From Cytophagaceae bacterium (GTDB lineage Bacteria; Bacteroidota; Bacteroidia; Cytophagales; JAIYAX01): a stretch of 64,000 nucleotides of DNA. Of this stretch, positions 1-9,642 are shown in pieces. Location: contig JAIYAX010000025.1 in the NCBI GenBank assembly GCA_027488815.1, forward strand, positions 62,001 to 126,000. Reading direction: 5' to 3'. The number at the start of each line of letters is the position of its first letter. Positions within the stretch are counted from its first letter, which is position 1. Position numbers and translations under genes: made by a program. The notes beneath the pieces were generated by a model. It was not told the origin of the DNA and did not search any database. It saw only the letters and a list, made by a program, of their open reading frames with translations.

Positions 1-944
1 TAGTGCTGATGTGGGCGGCACATAAGATTGACTACAAATACTATTCAAAGCTTAGTCGATATGCTTTGATCGCTTCTGTGCCATTGTTATTGTATGCCTG
101 GCTCTTTGGTACCAGTGTGAACGAAGCCTCCCGTTGGATTAACATTCCCTTCATCAATCAGTCCTTTCAGCCTTCGGATCTTGCAAAACTGGCCCTGATC
201 GCAAATCTGGCCAGTATGCTCGCCAAGCGACAGCAAAACATTGAGGATTTTAAAGAGAGCCTGATCCCTGTATTGGTATGGTGCGGACTTATCTGCGGAT
301 TGATTGCACTGACAAACATTTCTACGGCCGTATTGCTTTTTGCCACCTGCATGCTGCTGATGTTTATCGGAAGGGTGCCTGTTCGTTATCTGGCCATGTT
401 GGTATTGGTCGGTTTGCTCTCAGGAAGTGTTGCACTAAGCATAGGCCAAAGATTAAATACTGCCATCTCCAGGGTGACAGCTTTTCTGGATAAAGACCAG
501 TTGCCCTACCAACTGCAACAAGGCTACATCGCCATGGCAACAGGCGGTGTCGTAGGTAAAGGTCCCGGTCAAAGCGAACTAAGGAACTTTTTACCCTACC
601 CACATTCTGACTTTATCTATGCCACCATTATTGAAGAGTATGGAATGGTAGGAGGAGTTTTGGTTGTTTTTCTATACCTCGCCCTGCTCTACCGGGGCAT
701 GGTTACCGTTGCCAACAGTGACCGTGCATTTGGTGGCCTGCTTTCAGCCGGGCTTAGCTTTGCCTTGGTCGTGCAGGCATTTATCAACATGGGAGTTGCC
801 GTTGGATTAGGACCGATCACCGGTCTTTCCCTTCCACTGCTTAGCATGGGAGGCACTTCAATTCTGTTCACTTGTCTCACCCTGGGCATTATTCTATCGG
901 TAAGCCGTGGAGACCAGGAAGATCTTGACACTTCCAAAGGATAA
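1..944 (+). CDS. ftsW: FtsW, lipid II-polymerising SEDS division protein (5' truncated by window edge)
   Basis: This is the C-terminal 313 residues or so of an integral membrane SEDS glycosyltransferase, which polymerises lipid II into septal peptidoglycan together with a class B PBP. Several long hydrophobic segments are visible, along with the SEDS segments NEASRWINIP and QPSDLAKLALI and the C-terminal signature LPYPHSDFIYATIIEEYG. Full-length relatives are about 370-390 aa, so roughly 60-75 N-terminal residues lie upstream of the window. FtsW rather than RodA is inferred from its place directly before murG in the division cluster. One base separates its stop from the murG start, so the two are surely co-transcribed. 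Confidence 0.95.
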   Translation, partial: VLMWAAHKIDYKYYSKLSRYALIASVPLLLYAWLFGTSVNEASRWINIPFINQSFQPSDLAKLALIANLASMLAKRQQNIEDFKESLIPVLVWCGLICGLIALTNISTAVLLFATCMLLMFIGRVPVRYLAMLVLVGLLSGSVALSIGQRLNTAISRVTAFLDKDQLPYQLQQGYIAMATGGVVGKGPGQSELRNFLPYPHSDFIYATIIEEYGMVGGVLVVFLYLALLYRGMVTVANSDRAFGGLLSAGLSFALVVQAFINMGVAVGLGPITGLSLPLLSMGGTSILFTCLTLGIILSVSRGDQEDLDTSKG

Positions 945-945
945 G

Positions 946-2067
946 ATGCAGGCCCGGGAGAACTATCGCTTTATTTTATCAGGGGGAGGTACCGGAGGTC
1001 ATATTTTCCCGGCCGTAGCTATTGCCGATGCATTGCGGGAAAAGTACAAAGCTGAAATTTTGTTTATCGGTGCAGAGGGTCGCATGGAAATGGATCGTGT
1101 CCCGGAAGCTGGCTACCCCATCATCGGTTTGCGAATGGCAGGGCTGCAACGTAAGCTCGATTGGAAAAACCTCAAACTTCCATTTTTATTGATGATCGCA
1201 GTATGGAAAGCTGTAAAAACAATCCGGGAATTTAAGCCCCATGCTGTTGTAGGAGTGGGAGGATATGTATCAGCTCCGGTGATGATTGCAGGTGTTTTTA
1301 CAGGGGTTCCTGTTTTTATTCAGGAGCAGAATGCATTTGCAGGACTTACCAATAAGGCTTTAGGACGGTTTGCACGCCGTATTTATGTCGCTTTTGATGG
1401 CATGTCTCGGTTTTTTCCAGCATCAAAGCTGTCCTTAAAAGGCAATCCTATTCGCAAAGAACTTATGAAACCATTGGCTGATCGGGTACAATCCCTGGCA
1501 CATTTTGGTTTAGCTGTTGACAAACCTACGCTACTCGTTGTCGGTGGTAGCCTGGGGGCACCTGCCATCAACAGGGCAATGGGGGATGCGATTACAGGCT
1601 TGTCAAAAACGGGGATCCAGGTCATTTGGCAAACAGGAAAGGGAGGCATTGATCTGGCCATTCAAAAAACACAAGAATTAAGTGGTGTGGTAGTCAAGGC
1701 CTTCATCAGAGAGATGCCTCAGGCGTATGCTTCTGCCGATGTAGTGGTCTCAAGGGCCGGTGCATTGGCTTGTTCAGAGATTTGCGCTCAGCATAAAACC
1801 GCTCTGCTTATTCCTTCCCCCTTTGTTGCTGAAGACCATCAAACAGTCAATGCCAGAAATCTCGAAAAACACGGGGCAGCAGTCGTGTTGGCAGAGTCAC
1901 ATCTCTCTAAAAGTTTTGAGAAAGAAGTTCATCGGTTGCTGACAGACCCGGAATTACGTCAAAAACTTGCCCATGCAGCTACCAGACTTGCCCTACCCGA
2001 TGCGGCTGTTTCCATTGCGGATGACATGATCCAAACCCTTCAAGGAAATGAGCAAGCCCATCCTTAA
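946..2067 (+). CDS. murG: MurG, lipid I N-acetylglucosaminyltransferase
   Basis: MurG transfers GlcNAc from UDP-GlcNAc to lipid I at the inner face of the cytoplasmic membrane, making lipid II. The N-terminal GT28 domain starts with the glycine-rich loop GGGTGGHIFPA at about residues 13-23, and VGVGGYVSAPVM and QEQNAFAGLTNK follow. The C-terminal UDP-binding domain begins at VVGGSLGAPAINR (about residue 195) and carries SRAGALACSEI. The length of 373 aa is normal. I chose the ATG at 946 rather than the in-frame start at 907, because 907 lies inside ftsW and adds residues not usual for the family. The 3' end overlaps murC by 20 bp. Confidence 0.96.
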   Translation: MQARENYRFILSGGGTGGHIFPAVAIADALREKYKAEILFIGAEGRMEMDRVPEAGYPIIGLRMAGLQRKLDWKNLKLPFLLMIAVWKAVKTIREFKPHAVVGVGGYVSAPVMIAGVFTGVPVFIQEQNAFAGLTNKALGRFARRIYVAFDGMSRFFPASKLSLKGNPIRKELMKPLADRVQSLAHFGLAVDKPTLLVVGGSLGAPAINRAMGDAITGLSKTGIQVIWQTGKGGIDLAIQKTQELSGVVVKAFIREMPQAYASADVVVSRAGALACSEICAQHKTALLIPSPFVAEDHQTVNARNLEKHGAAVVLAESHLSKSFEKEVHRLLTDPELRQKLAHAATRLALPDAAVSIADDMIQTLQGNEQAHP

Positions 2068-3430
2068 AGCCTACTTTGTTGGGATTGGAGGCATTGGAAT
2101 GAGTGCCCTTGCCCGCTGGCTCCGAACCACAGGAGTGCAGGTGGCAGGCTACGACCGTACTCCCAGCCCTTTGACAGACCAACTTCAGCAAGAAGGTATG
2201 GTGATCAGTTTTGACGAACATCCGGATCGGATTCCAGCTAACTTTCGGGTAGCTCATCCACAAACGATAGTGGTGTATACCCCCGCCATACCTGCTGATC
2301 ATCAAGGGCTTGCTTATTTCAGACAGAATGGATTTGAGATACTTAAAAGATCACAGCTTCTAGGCCGTATCGCCGCAGAGTATCAGACATTAGCGGTAGC
2401 CGGCACTCATGGTAAAACCACTACCAGTGCCATGCTTTCCTGGTTATTGCATGCCTCCGGTATACCAACAGGTGCATTTTTGGGCGGCATTGCCAACAAC
2501 TTTGGCTCCAACTTGCTAGCACCGGACTCAAGGGAAAACAGCCGATTGGTCGTTGAGGCCGATGAGTTTGATCGCTCTTTTCTAAGCCTTTATCCCAATA
2601 CCGCCATTGTTACGTCAACCGATGCTGATCATCTTGATATTTACGGAGACCATGATCAGGTTTTGTCGGGTTTCAATCAGTTTGTCAGCCAGATCAGATC
2701 GGGTGGCAGCCTGGTGATGAGAAGTGGTTTGCCCTTGAAAGCTCCTGAAGGAGTGCAGACCATCACCTATGGATTTGGCCCGGAGGCTATGGTCAGGGCA
2801 ACGCATATCAGAGTGGAAGAAGGCTTCTTCACTTTTGACTATGAAGCTGCGGATAGTCAAATTCGAGGGCTTCGACTAGGCATGCCCGGTCTTCATAATA
2901 TTGAAAACGCTTTGGCTGCACTCACAGTATCCCTGGCTCAAGGAGCTGATCATGAGGCGCTTCGCAAAGCACTGTCAGGTTTTACTGGTGTTCAGCGCAG
3001 GTTTGACATCCGTTTCCGAAGCAAAGATGTCGTTTACATTGATGATTATGCGCATCATCCCACAGAGATAGAAGCATGCATCCAATCAGTCCGGTTCATG
3101 TTCCCGGGGCAGAAGCTGACCCTTATTTTTCAGCCCCATTTGTTTACCCGTACCCGAGATTTTTCCTCTGGTTTTTCAAAGGCACTTAGCCTAGCTGATG
3201 AGGTTTGGCTAATGGAAATTTATCCGGCCAGGGAGCTGCCCATACCCGGAATAGATAGCGGTATTATTTTCGATCAGATTCAATTAAAGGATAAAATCAG
3301 GATCAATCATGAAAAAGTGATGGATCAGATTCGTTTTTTTCAAGGCGGTGTCTTACTGACCATGGGCGCCGGAGATATTGACAAATGGGTTAATCCCATT
3401 ACCGGATTTTTAAAAGAATCGTACAAATGA
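2048..3430 (+). CDS. murC: MurC, UDP-N-acetylmuramate--L-alanine ligase
   Basis: MurC is the cytoplasmic ATP-dependent ligase that adds the first amino acid, L-Ala, to UDP-MurNAc. The N-terminal Rossmann domain has GIGGIGMSALARWL at about residues 10-23. The Mur-ligase P-loop GTHGKTTTSAM is at about 118, the central domain carries the EADEFDRSFL and HNIENALAALT segments, and the C-terminal domain begins with DDYAHHPTEI. Length is 460 aa. It overlaps murG by 20 bp at its start and ftsQ by 4 bp (ATGA) at its end, which points to translational coupling in the cluster. Confidence 0.96.
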   Translation: MSKPILKAYFVGIGGIGMSALARWLRTTGVQVAGYDRTPSPLTDQLQQEGMVISFDEHPDRIPANFRVAHPQTIVVYTPAIPADHQGLAYFRQNGFEILKRSQLLGRIAAEYQTLAVAGTHGKTTTSAMLSWLLHASGIPTGAFLGGIANNFGSNLLAPDSRENSRLVVEADEFDRSFLSLYPNTAIVTSTDADHLDIYGDHDQVLSGFNQFVSQIRSGGSLVMRSGLPLKAPEGVQTITYGFGPEAMVRATHIRVEEGFFTFDYEAADSQIRGLRLGMPGLHNIENALAALTVSLAQGADHEALRKALSGFTGVQRRFDIRFRSKDVVYIDDYAHHPTEIEACIQSVRFMFPGQKLTLIFQPHLFTRTRDFSSGFSKALSLADEVWLMEIYPARELPIPGIDSGIIFDQIQLKDKIRINHEKVMDQIRFFQGGVLLTMGAGDIDKWVNPITGFLKESYK

Positions 3431-4191
3431 AAAAGATTCCTTACCTCAAAGCAATACTCATTTATGGATTCAGTCTGGTACTTATTCTGATTCTTTTTGC
3501 ATTCGTAAGCCATCGTCAGGATGCCCGGATTTGCACTAAAATACAGGTACAGATTGAGCAAAAACCGGGTATTTATTTCATCACGGAGTCCGATATTATT
3601 GACCAGTTGACACAAGGAGGAGCCGACCCGATTACCGGTAAGCTAAGGCCGGAATTTGACCTCATCCAATTGGAAAAACGCCTTTTGAAGTCCCCATTTA
3701 TTGAAGATGCACAGGTCTCTCTTGACCTTGCCGGAAACCTTGTCGTAGCCGTTACTCAACCTGAACCCTTGGTCCGTTGGATTGAACCCGGAGGACGCCA
3801 GGGATACCTCTCCATGAGGGGTGAAAAAATACCATTGTCCGAACGGTACAGTGCCAGGGTTCCCTTGTTTTTTGGCTCACTTCCATGGGATGAGAATAAC
3901 AATTTGAAAACAAGTGATACGATTTTCAGCGATTTAGTACAGATGTTGATATTTATTAAAAAAGATAAGTTTTGGAATGCGCAAATTGCAGAGATAGAAA
4001 TGGATAGGAACAAAAATTTATTCTTAACTCCTCAGGTCACCGCTCAAATCATTGAGTTTGGTGATGCAGGTAATTTTGATGACAAATTCAAGAGATTGAA
4101 AGTCTTCTACAAGCAAATTTTGCCTCAAAAAGGATGGAATGCCTATCAAAGAGTCAATGTGAAGTTTAAAGACCAAATCATCTGTAACTAA
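3427..4191 (+). CDS. ftsQ: FtsQ/DivIB-type cell division protein
   Basis: This is a bitopic membrane protein of 254 aa with a short cytoplasmic N-terminus, one transmembrane helix at about residues 8-26, and an extracytoplasmic part. The section from about residue 38 to 110 looks like a POTRA domain (YFITESDIIDQL, then RLLKSPFIEDAQVSLDLAGNLVV). In the divisome FtsQ links FtsB/FtsL to the synthases. Sequence conservation of this family is low, so the call leans on topology, the POTRA-like segment and the position between murC and ftsA, which is the standard place for ftsQ. It overlaps murC by 4 bp. Confidence 0.88.
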   Translation: MKKIPYLKAILIYGFSLVLILILFAFVSHRQDARICTKIQVQIEQKPGIYFITESDIIDQLTQGGADPITGKLRPEFDLIQLEKRLLKSPFIEDAQVSLDLAGNLVVAVTQPEPLVRWIEPGGRQGYLSMRGEKIPLSERYSARVPLFFGSLPWDENNNLKTSDTIFSDLVQMLIFIKKDKFWNAQIAEIEMDRNKNLFLTPQVTAQIIEFGDAGNFDDKFKRLKVFYKQILPQKGWNAYQRVNVKFKDQIICN

Positions 4192-4215
4192 GCTTAACTG
4201 AATCAAAAAAAGAAT

Positions 4216-5529
4216 ATGGAACAGCAAAAAATAGTTGTAGGCCTTGACATCGGGACCACCAAGATTTGCGCTATTGTAGGGGTGAAAAATCAGTTTGGCA
4301 AACTCGAAGTTATCGGTATGGGCAAAGCTCCATCAGATGGTGTACGTCATGGTATGGTCATCAATATTGACAAGACAACCAACGCCATTAAGAAAGCCAT
4401 TGCAGAAGCGGAAGAAATGGCCAACATCAATATTGGAGTGGTAAACGTGGGTATTGCAGGACAGCATATCCGTAGCTCCATTTACCACAACAGCATCACC
4501 CGCCAATCACATGAAGGCCTCATTTCTGTTGAGGATGTCAATAACCTGACCAACGATACCTACAAATCCGTAACCCCTCCCGGTTCCAAGATCATTCATG
4601 TGATGCCACAGGATTATATCATTGATTTTGAGCCCGGCATCAAAGATCCGGTAGGCATGCAAGGCACCAAGCTGGAGGCAGATTTTCATGTCATCACCGC
4701 TCACACCACTGCCATTGACAACATCAGACGCTGCGTAAACTATGCTGGCCTCGAAGTGGATAACCTCATTCTTGAGCCTCTGGCCAGCAGCCTATCCGTG
4801 CTTACTGAGGAAGAAAAAGAAGCCGGTGTAGCACTTATCGACATTGGAGGAGGTACTACGGATATTGCTATTTTCTACGACAATATCATTCGACATACCG
4901 CCGTGATTCCGTTCGGGGGCAATGTAATAACCGAAGATATTAAAGAAGGCTGCAATGTCATGCTCAATCAGGCTGAGCAGCTAAAAGTGAAGTTTGGAAT
5001 GGCCATCGCTGAAGAAGCCGATCACAACAAAGTAATTGTGATTGATGGCTTTCGTAACAGGGCACAGAAGCATATCTCTGTGAAAAACCTGGCCCATATC
5101 ATTGAGGCACGAATGGAGGAAATCATCGAGCTGGCCTATGCCGAAATACTGAACTGCCGTTTCTCCAAAAAGTTGTCAGCAGGGCTGGTGATCACCGGCG
5201 GAGGCTCACAGTTGCAATTCCTCAAGCAAAAAATTGAACATCAAACCGGTATGGAGACCCGCATCGGATTGCCCAATGAGCACTTGGGTAAATCAAAGGT
5301 GGAGGAAATCAAAAGTGCGATGTATGCCACTTCCGTAGGGCTGGTGCTCTCCGGATTTCGGGCACTTGACTACCGTGAGAATGCCTACGCTGAAATTAAT
5401 GCTAACAACAGCCAGCGTATGAACCGCAAAAGCGGAGTGCGTGAGACATCAGGTGATTTTTTCTCCAAGCTGTTGGCCAAGACCAAAAGCATCCTGACCG
5501 ATGATCTTGACGATAAGAAAGGATATTAA
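4216..5529 (+). CDS. ftsA: FtsA, actin-like membrane tether of the Z ring
   Basis: FtsA is a 437-aa actin-fold ATPase that anchors FtsZ to the membrane and recruits later division proteins. Phosphate-1 is seen at VVGLDIGTTKICAIVG (about residues 6-21), the phosphate-2 region at ALIDIGGGTTDIAIF (about 206), and the adenosine motif at GLVITGGGSQL (about 320). The SHS2 1C subdomain lies in the segment around residues 85-165. The C-terminal end is charged, and the usual amphipathic membrane-targeting helix is plausible around FFSKLLAKTKSIL. It follows ftsQ by 24 bp and precedes ftsZ by 23 bp. Confidence 0.96.
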   Translation: MEQQKIVVGLDIGTTKICAIVGVKNQFGKLEVIGMGKAPSDGVRHGMVINIDKTTNAIKKAIAEAEEMANINIGVVNVGIAGQHIRSSIYHNSITRQSHEGLISVEDVNNLTNDTYKSVTPPGSKIIHVMPQDYIIDFEPGIKDPVGMQGTKLEADFHVITAHTTAIDNIRRCVNYAGLEVDNLILEPLASSLSVLTEEEKEAGVALIDIGGGTTDIAIFYDNIIRHTAVIPFGGNVITEDIKEGCNVMLNQAEQLKVKFGMAIAEEADHNKVIVIDGFRNRAQKHISVKNLAHIIEARMEEIIELAYAEILNCRFSKKLSAGLVITGGGSQLQFLKQKIEHQTGMETRIGLPNEHLGKSKVEEIKSAMYATSVGLVLSGFRALDYRENAYAEINANNSQRMNRKSGVRETSGDFFSKLLAKTKSILTDDLDDKKGY

Positions 5530-5552
5530 CAACGAAATCAAAACGAAGGAAC

Positions 5553-7058
5553 ATGGAATTTGAAAGAGGATACGCTTTTAACCTCCCCAAGGCCAACCAA
5601 TCCATCATCAAGGTGATCGGAGTCGGTGGGGGAGGAAGCAATGCCGTCAACCACATGTACAATGAGGGCATCAAAGATGTAGAATTCATCGTGGTGAACA
5701 CGGACTCTCAAGCCCTACAAAGCTCACCGGTACCGAGTAAGCTACAGATCGGGGTGAACCTTACCGAAGGTCTAGGAGCTGGAGCCAACCCTGAGCGTGG
5801 TCGCAATGCCGCCATTGAAAGCAAGGAAGAAATCAGAGAACTACTTAGCCACAATACCAAGATGGTCTTCATCACCGCTGGGATGGGCGGAGGAACCGGT
5901 ACAGGGGCAGCACCAGTGATCGCACGCATCGCCAAAGACCTGGGCGTCTTAACCGTAGGTATTGTAACTACACCATTCGAATGGGAAGGTAAAAAGAAGA
6001 AAGCACAGGCGGATATCGGACTTGAAGAACTGAAAGCCAACTGCGATACTGTGTTGGTCATTCTAAATGACAGGCTTTTTGAAATATTTGGGCAGCTTAC
6101 TCTGCGCCAGGCCTTCGCTGAGGCTGATAACATTTTGACCACAGCAGCCAAAAGTATCGCCGAAATCATTACAGTGAACACCGATGTGAACGTTGACTTT
6201 GAAGATGTGAAGACGGTCATGAAAGATTCAGGTGCTGCTGTGATGGGCTCAGCCAGTACCTCCGGAGAGGGTAGGGCATTACGTGCCGCACAAGAAGTAC
6301 TTTCTTCACCTTTGCTGAACAACACGGACATCAACGGAGCTCAGAAAATTCTACTCTCGATCATGTATGGTGAGGATGAGCAACTGCGCATGGATGAGCT
6401 TAACCAGATCACCCAATACATCGAGGAGCAGTCTGGTGGAGATGCTGACATTATTTTCGGTTCCGGCTGCGACAGCACACTTGGCAGTCATGTACGTGTC
6501 ACCCTGATTGCAACCGGTTTTCAGCTAAGTGCCGGAAGCAGACAGGAGAAAGTTCATATTGCCCTAAACTCAGGCAAACAGACTTCCCTGTTCCCATCTG
6601 TTGAGCCCGCAGCTCCCGGTACACGGACGATGGATCTGTTCCCAACCAACCCGGGACCTGCCAAAGAGCAGGAGAAACTAAGAACCCCAAGCCTTGCCCC
6701 TGAGCTTATCCCTCTGGAAGGTAAGTATGAGGTTACTTATGTGAACAAGGCCGAAGAACCTAAACCTGTGGTAGAAAAGAAAGAACCACATGTCGAGAAA
6801 GACAAAGCCGAAGACCTGCGTCAGCAGCGGATCAAAATGTCAAAGGAGTATAGTGACCGCATCCGTAAGCTGTATCAGTTAAGTGCCAGTCACGAGGGAG
6901 CCCTTGATGAGTTGTACAAAGTGCCGGCCTACCAGCGCAACCAAACCAGCCTGGACGATGTGCCCAACCCGGACGACCATGAGACTTCCCGTTACAACCT
7001 GAACGAGGACAAAGGACTGCTGGGAAACAACCGCTTCCTGCACGACAACGTTGACTGA
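5553..7058 (+). CDS. ftsZ: FtsZ, tubulin-like division GTPase
   Basis: FtsZ polymerises into the cytokinetic ring. The 501-aa protein has the first glycine loop GVGGGGSNAVN at about residues 24-34, the tubulin signature GGGTGTGAAP at about 111-120, and the T7 synergy-loop segment NVDFEDVKTVM. The GTPase core ends near residue 320. After it comes a long, charged, proline-rich linker of roughly 150 residues and the C-terminal tail NRFLHDNVD, a form I associate with Bacteroidota FtsZ. Its stop codon abuts the stop of the convergent reductase gene (TGA at 7056-7058, TTA at 7059-7061), so no intergenic terminator exists here. Confidence 0.97.
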   Translation: MEFERGYAFNLPKANQSIIKVIGVGGGGSNAVNHMYNEGIKDVEFIVVNTDSQALQSSPVPSKLQIGVNLTEGLGAGANPERGRNAAIESKEEIRELLSHNTKMVFITAGMGGGTGTGAAPVIARIAKDLGVLTVGIVTTPFEWEGKKKKAQADIGLEELKANCDTVLVILNDRLFEIFGQLTLRQAFAEADNILTTAAKSIAEIITVNTDVNVDFEDVKTVMKDSGAAVMGSASTSGEGRALRAAQEVLSSPLLNNTDINGAQKILLSIMYGEDEQLRMDELNQITQYIEEQSGGDADIIFGSGCDSTLGSHVRVTLIATGFQLSAGSRQEKVHIALNSGKQTSLFPSVEPAAPGTRTMDLFPTNPGPAKEQEKLRTPSLAPELIPLEGKYEVTYVNKAEEPKPVVEKKEPHVEKDKAEDLRQQRIKMSKEYSDRIRKLYQLSASHEGALDELYKVPAYQRNQTSLDDVPNPDDHETSRYNLNEDKGLLGNNRFLHDNVD

Positions 7059-7583
7059 TTAAAACTGGATCAGTTGGTCGGCATGCCGCTCGAGCAATTG
7101 CACAAACTGCGGGTCGGCCACCTTGCCGTCCTGCAGCTTGTCTTCAATCTTGTACAGTTTTACCCTGTTGGCCATCACATGCATGCCCAGGTAGTTAAAC
7201 ACATCATTGATATGACTGAGCGCCAGAGCTCCTCCCTGTATGCCGGAAGATACCCCGATCAAGCCGGCTTTTTTGTTTCTGAGCGTGCCTGGAAACTTCA
7301 GCCCATCGATAAACAGCTTCAGTACTCCTGGGAATGATCCGTTGTACTCCGGTATGATAAAGGCAAATTTCTGCGCTTCCTCCACTTGGCTGCGCAGGAG
7401 GTTAAAGTGCTCATTTTTACCGCTATTATGATACAAGGCCGTTCCCAGAAAATCATCCGGCATCGCTTCAAGGCTAATGATCTGGGTGCTTTCGCCCCGC
7501 TGTTCAAGCATGTGGGCGTATTGTTGGGTGACCATGAGGCTTACTGAGTTGGGCCTGTTGGTCGAAGAGATCAGGGTGATCAT
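7059..7583 (-). CDS. NADPH-dependent FMN reductase family protein
   Basis: This is a 174-aa flavodoxin-fold oxidoreductase of the FMN_red (PF03358) type. Visible features are the phosphate-binding start ITLISSTNRPNSVS, the flavin-contacting PEYNGSFPGVLKLFIDGL at about residue 97, and the GLIGVSSGIQGGALAL segment. Members reduce FMN, quinones or azo dyes using NAD(P)H in the cytoplasm; the substrate cannot be told. It is convergent with ftsZ and divergent from the TIGR02757 gene, so it is probably transcribed alone from the short region near 7590-7670. Confidence 0.88.
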   Translation of the reverse strand: MITLISSTNRPNSVSLMVTQQYAHMLEQRGESTQIISLEAMPDDFLGTALYHNSGKNEHFNLLRSQVEEAQKFAFIIPEYNGSFPGVLKLFIDGLKFPGTLRNKKAGLIGVSSGIQGGALALSHINDVFNYLGMHVMANRVKLYKIEDKLQDGKVADPQFVQLLERHADQLIQF

Positions 7584-7673
7584 ATACCATCAAACATACA
7601 AATGAAAGAGTTGTTTGGATGGGGAGGGGTCAACTCATACCACCTTCCTTTTATTTCCCGTACTTCGCCCCGC

Positions 7674-8453
7674 ATGCCATACGATCCGGATTCTATTAAA
7701 GCCCTTCTAGACGACCGAGTAGCCCGATACAACAGTCCGGAGTTTATTGAGAGCGACCCTATCCGCCTGCCACACCGCTACACTGCCCTGCAAGACCGTG
7801 AGATCATGGGACTGCTATCTGCTACTCTGGCCTGGGGTCATCGCAAGTCCATCCTGCGAAGCGGGGAACGTCTGCATGAGCTGTTTGCCGGGGAGCCCTA
7901 TCGTTTTGTGCTGGAGCACCGGGAGCAGGACCTGCGCTCTCTGGAAAGCTTTGTGCACCGGACCTTTCAGGCCACCGATTTGTTGTATTTCATAGCGTTC
8001 TTCAAGCAATACTATAGTGAACACCACAGCCTGGAGCAGGCCTTCAGCCGATGGATAAGGCCGGAAGAGGAGGCGGTAGCGAAGGGCCTTATTGGTTTTC
8101 ACCGTTTGTTTTTCTCACTGCCCTACGCACCTGAACGTACCCGAAAGCATGTGGCAACTCCGGAGCGGAAAAGTGCCTGTAAGCGGCTGAACATGTTCCT
8201 TCGCTGGATGGTAAGAAAGGACAACGCAGGAGTTGACTTTGGCCTTTGGAACAGCATTCGTCCCTCCCAGCTGATCTGTCCTTGTGACCTGCATGTGGGT
8301 AGGGTGGCCCGAAAGCTGGGCCTGATCAGCCGACATCAAAACGATTGGCAAACTGCCCTTGAGCTGACAAGCCGCCTGAGGGAGTTTGATCCGGCTGATC
8401 CTGTGAAGTATGATTTCGCCCTGTTTACTATGGGGGTATCCAATGAATTTTAA
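7674..8453 (+). CDS. TIGR02757/DUF2400 family protein
   Basis: This 259-aa cytoplasmic protein is of unknown function. It matches the TIGR02757 (DUF2400) family by the N-terminal RYNSPEFIESDPIRLPHRY, the LLSATLAWGHRKSI segment, the KRLNMFLRWMVRKDNAGVDF block and the carboxyl end DPVKYDFALFTMGVS. The family is thought to be distantly related to helix-hairpin-helix DNA glycosylases, which is a family-level idea and not something seen here. An in-frame start at 7602 would add 24 residues; I prefer the ATG at 7674 because relatives begin shortly before this conserved block. The end overlaps the lycopene cyclase start by 11 bp. Confidence 0.88.
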   Translation: MPYDPDSIKALLDDRVARYNSPEFIESDPIRLPHRYTALQDREIMGLLSATLAWGHRKSILRSGERLHELFAGEPYRFVLEHREQDLRSLESFVHRTFQATDLLYFIAFFKQYYSEHHSLEQAFSRWIRPEEEAVAKGLIGFHRLFFSLPYAPERTRKHVATPERKSACKRLNMFLRWMVRKDNAGVDFGLWNSIRPSQLICPCDLHVGRVARKLGLISRHQNDWQTALELTSRLREFDPADPVKYDFALFTMGVSNEF

Positions 8454-9642
8454 ACCCTCTGCCTCTGCTTTGGGTTTAGTTGCTGTGGATCACTTTGATT
8501 ACATCATCGCAGGTGCAGGGGCTGCAGGGCTGAGCCTTGCCTGGCAGATCAGCCAGTCTCCTCAACTTGCAGATAAAACCGTTTTGTTGCTGGATCAGGA
8601 GCAGAAAGTAAAAAATGATCGAACCTGGAGTTTCTGGGCTGAAAAGGGAATGGAGATTTTTCCTGATCTGCTGTACCGCAGTTGGGATCAAATACAATTT
8701 TTGACGCCGGAAAGAAACCTGAACCTGCACATGGGCAACTACCGCTACCATTTGATCAGGGGAGAGGATTATCATCGTCAGTTAAGGGAAAAGTTAGGCC
8801 AGGAGGAGCGCTTTGTGTTTCGACAGGCTCGGATTGAAGACCTGGGATCTGATGCGCAGGGTGGCTGGGTAAAGTCAGAGGCAAAGACTTACACTTCTTC
8901 TTATGTATTTTCTTCCCTTTATGAAAAGCCTTCGGCGGAACGTCTGAAAGGTCATATTTACCTGCTTCAGCATTTTGTAGGGCATGTAGTTCGCAGCAAA
9001 GAGGCAGTTTTTGACATACACCGCCCCGTCATGATGGATTTCCGGGTCCCTCAGTTGAATCACCCCACGTTCATGTACCTGATGCCTTTTTCTGCACATG
9101 AGGCTTTGGTGGAATACACCCTTTTCTCTCCTCAGACACTTGAGCCCTCAGCTTATGAAGAAGCCATAAGAGCCTATTTGAAAACGTATTATGCACTGGA
9201 GGAATATGAAGTCCTTCACGAGGAAAGAGGGGCCATACCTATGACGGATTATGCCTTTCCTTCAGGTGATGACCAAGCGGTGGTGAATATCGGAACAGCG
9301 GCGGGCATGTCCAAAGCAAGTACGGGATATACGTTCTACCGGATTCAGAAACACAGCAGAAACATAGTGCATCAGTTGGAGCGAGGTCAATCTCCAGCTC
9401 TGGCCCAGCAGCAATCTTCCTGGAAGTTGAAAATGGATAAGCTGATGCTTCACCTGATGCTCAAGGAAGGTAACGATACCTGGAAGATTTTTCAGGAGCT
9501 TTTTGAAAACAACCCTATCCACCGGGTCTTATCCTTTCTGAATGAGGAAACCGGGTATTTCGAGGATTTGCTGATCATGAACAGTGTACCCTCTGCGCCA
9601 TTTATCCGAGCAGTTATAGAAACCGGCTGGAAGTTCAGCTAA
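8443..9642 (+). CDS. crtY: Lycopene beta-cyclase (CrtY/CrtL type)
   Basis: This flavoprotein of 399 aa cyclises the ends of lycopene to give beta-carotene. The N-terminal dinucleotide-binding motif is DYIIAGAGAAGLSLAW (about residues 19-34), and the cyclase-characteristic NDRTWSFWAEKG follows at about 60. Further family segments are FMYLMPFSAHEALVEYTLFS and AGMSKASTGYTFYRI. The start at 8443 overlaps the TIGR02757 stop by 11 bp, so the two are translationally linked. An in-frame start at 8410 adds residues with no family counterpart. No other carotenoid gene is in the window, so the rest of the pathway must lie elsewhere. The 3' end overlaps the convergent kinase gene by 8 bp. Confidence 0.93.
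   Translation: MNFKPSASALGLVAVDHFDYIIAGAGAAGLSLAWQISQSPQLADKTVLLLDQEQKVKNDRTWSFWAEKGMEIFPDLLYRSWDQIQFLTPERNLNLHMGNYRYHLIRGEDYHRQLREKLGQEERFVFRQARIEDLGSDAQGGWVKSEAKTYTSSYVFSSLYEKPSAERLKGHIYLLQHFVGHVVRSKEAVFDIHRPVMMDFRVPQLNHPTFMYLMPFSAHEALVEYTLFSPQTLEPSAYEEAIRAYLKTYYALEEYEVLHEERGAIPMTDYAFPSGDDQAVVNIGTAAGMSKASTGYTFYRIQKHSRNIVHQLERGQSPALAQQQSSWKLKMDKLMLHLMLKEGNDTWKIFQELFENNPIHRVLSFLNEETGYFEDLLIMNSVPSAPFIRAVIETGWKFS

Noticed and set aside
5708-6334. 208-aa open frame antisense to ftsZ
   Set aside because: It lies wholly inside ftsZ, has a low-complexity Ser/Ala-rich composition typical of reverse frames, and resembles no family.
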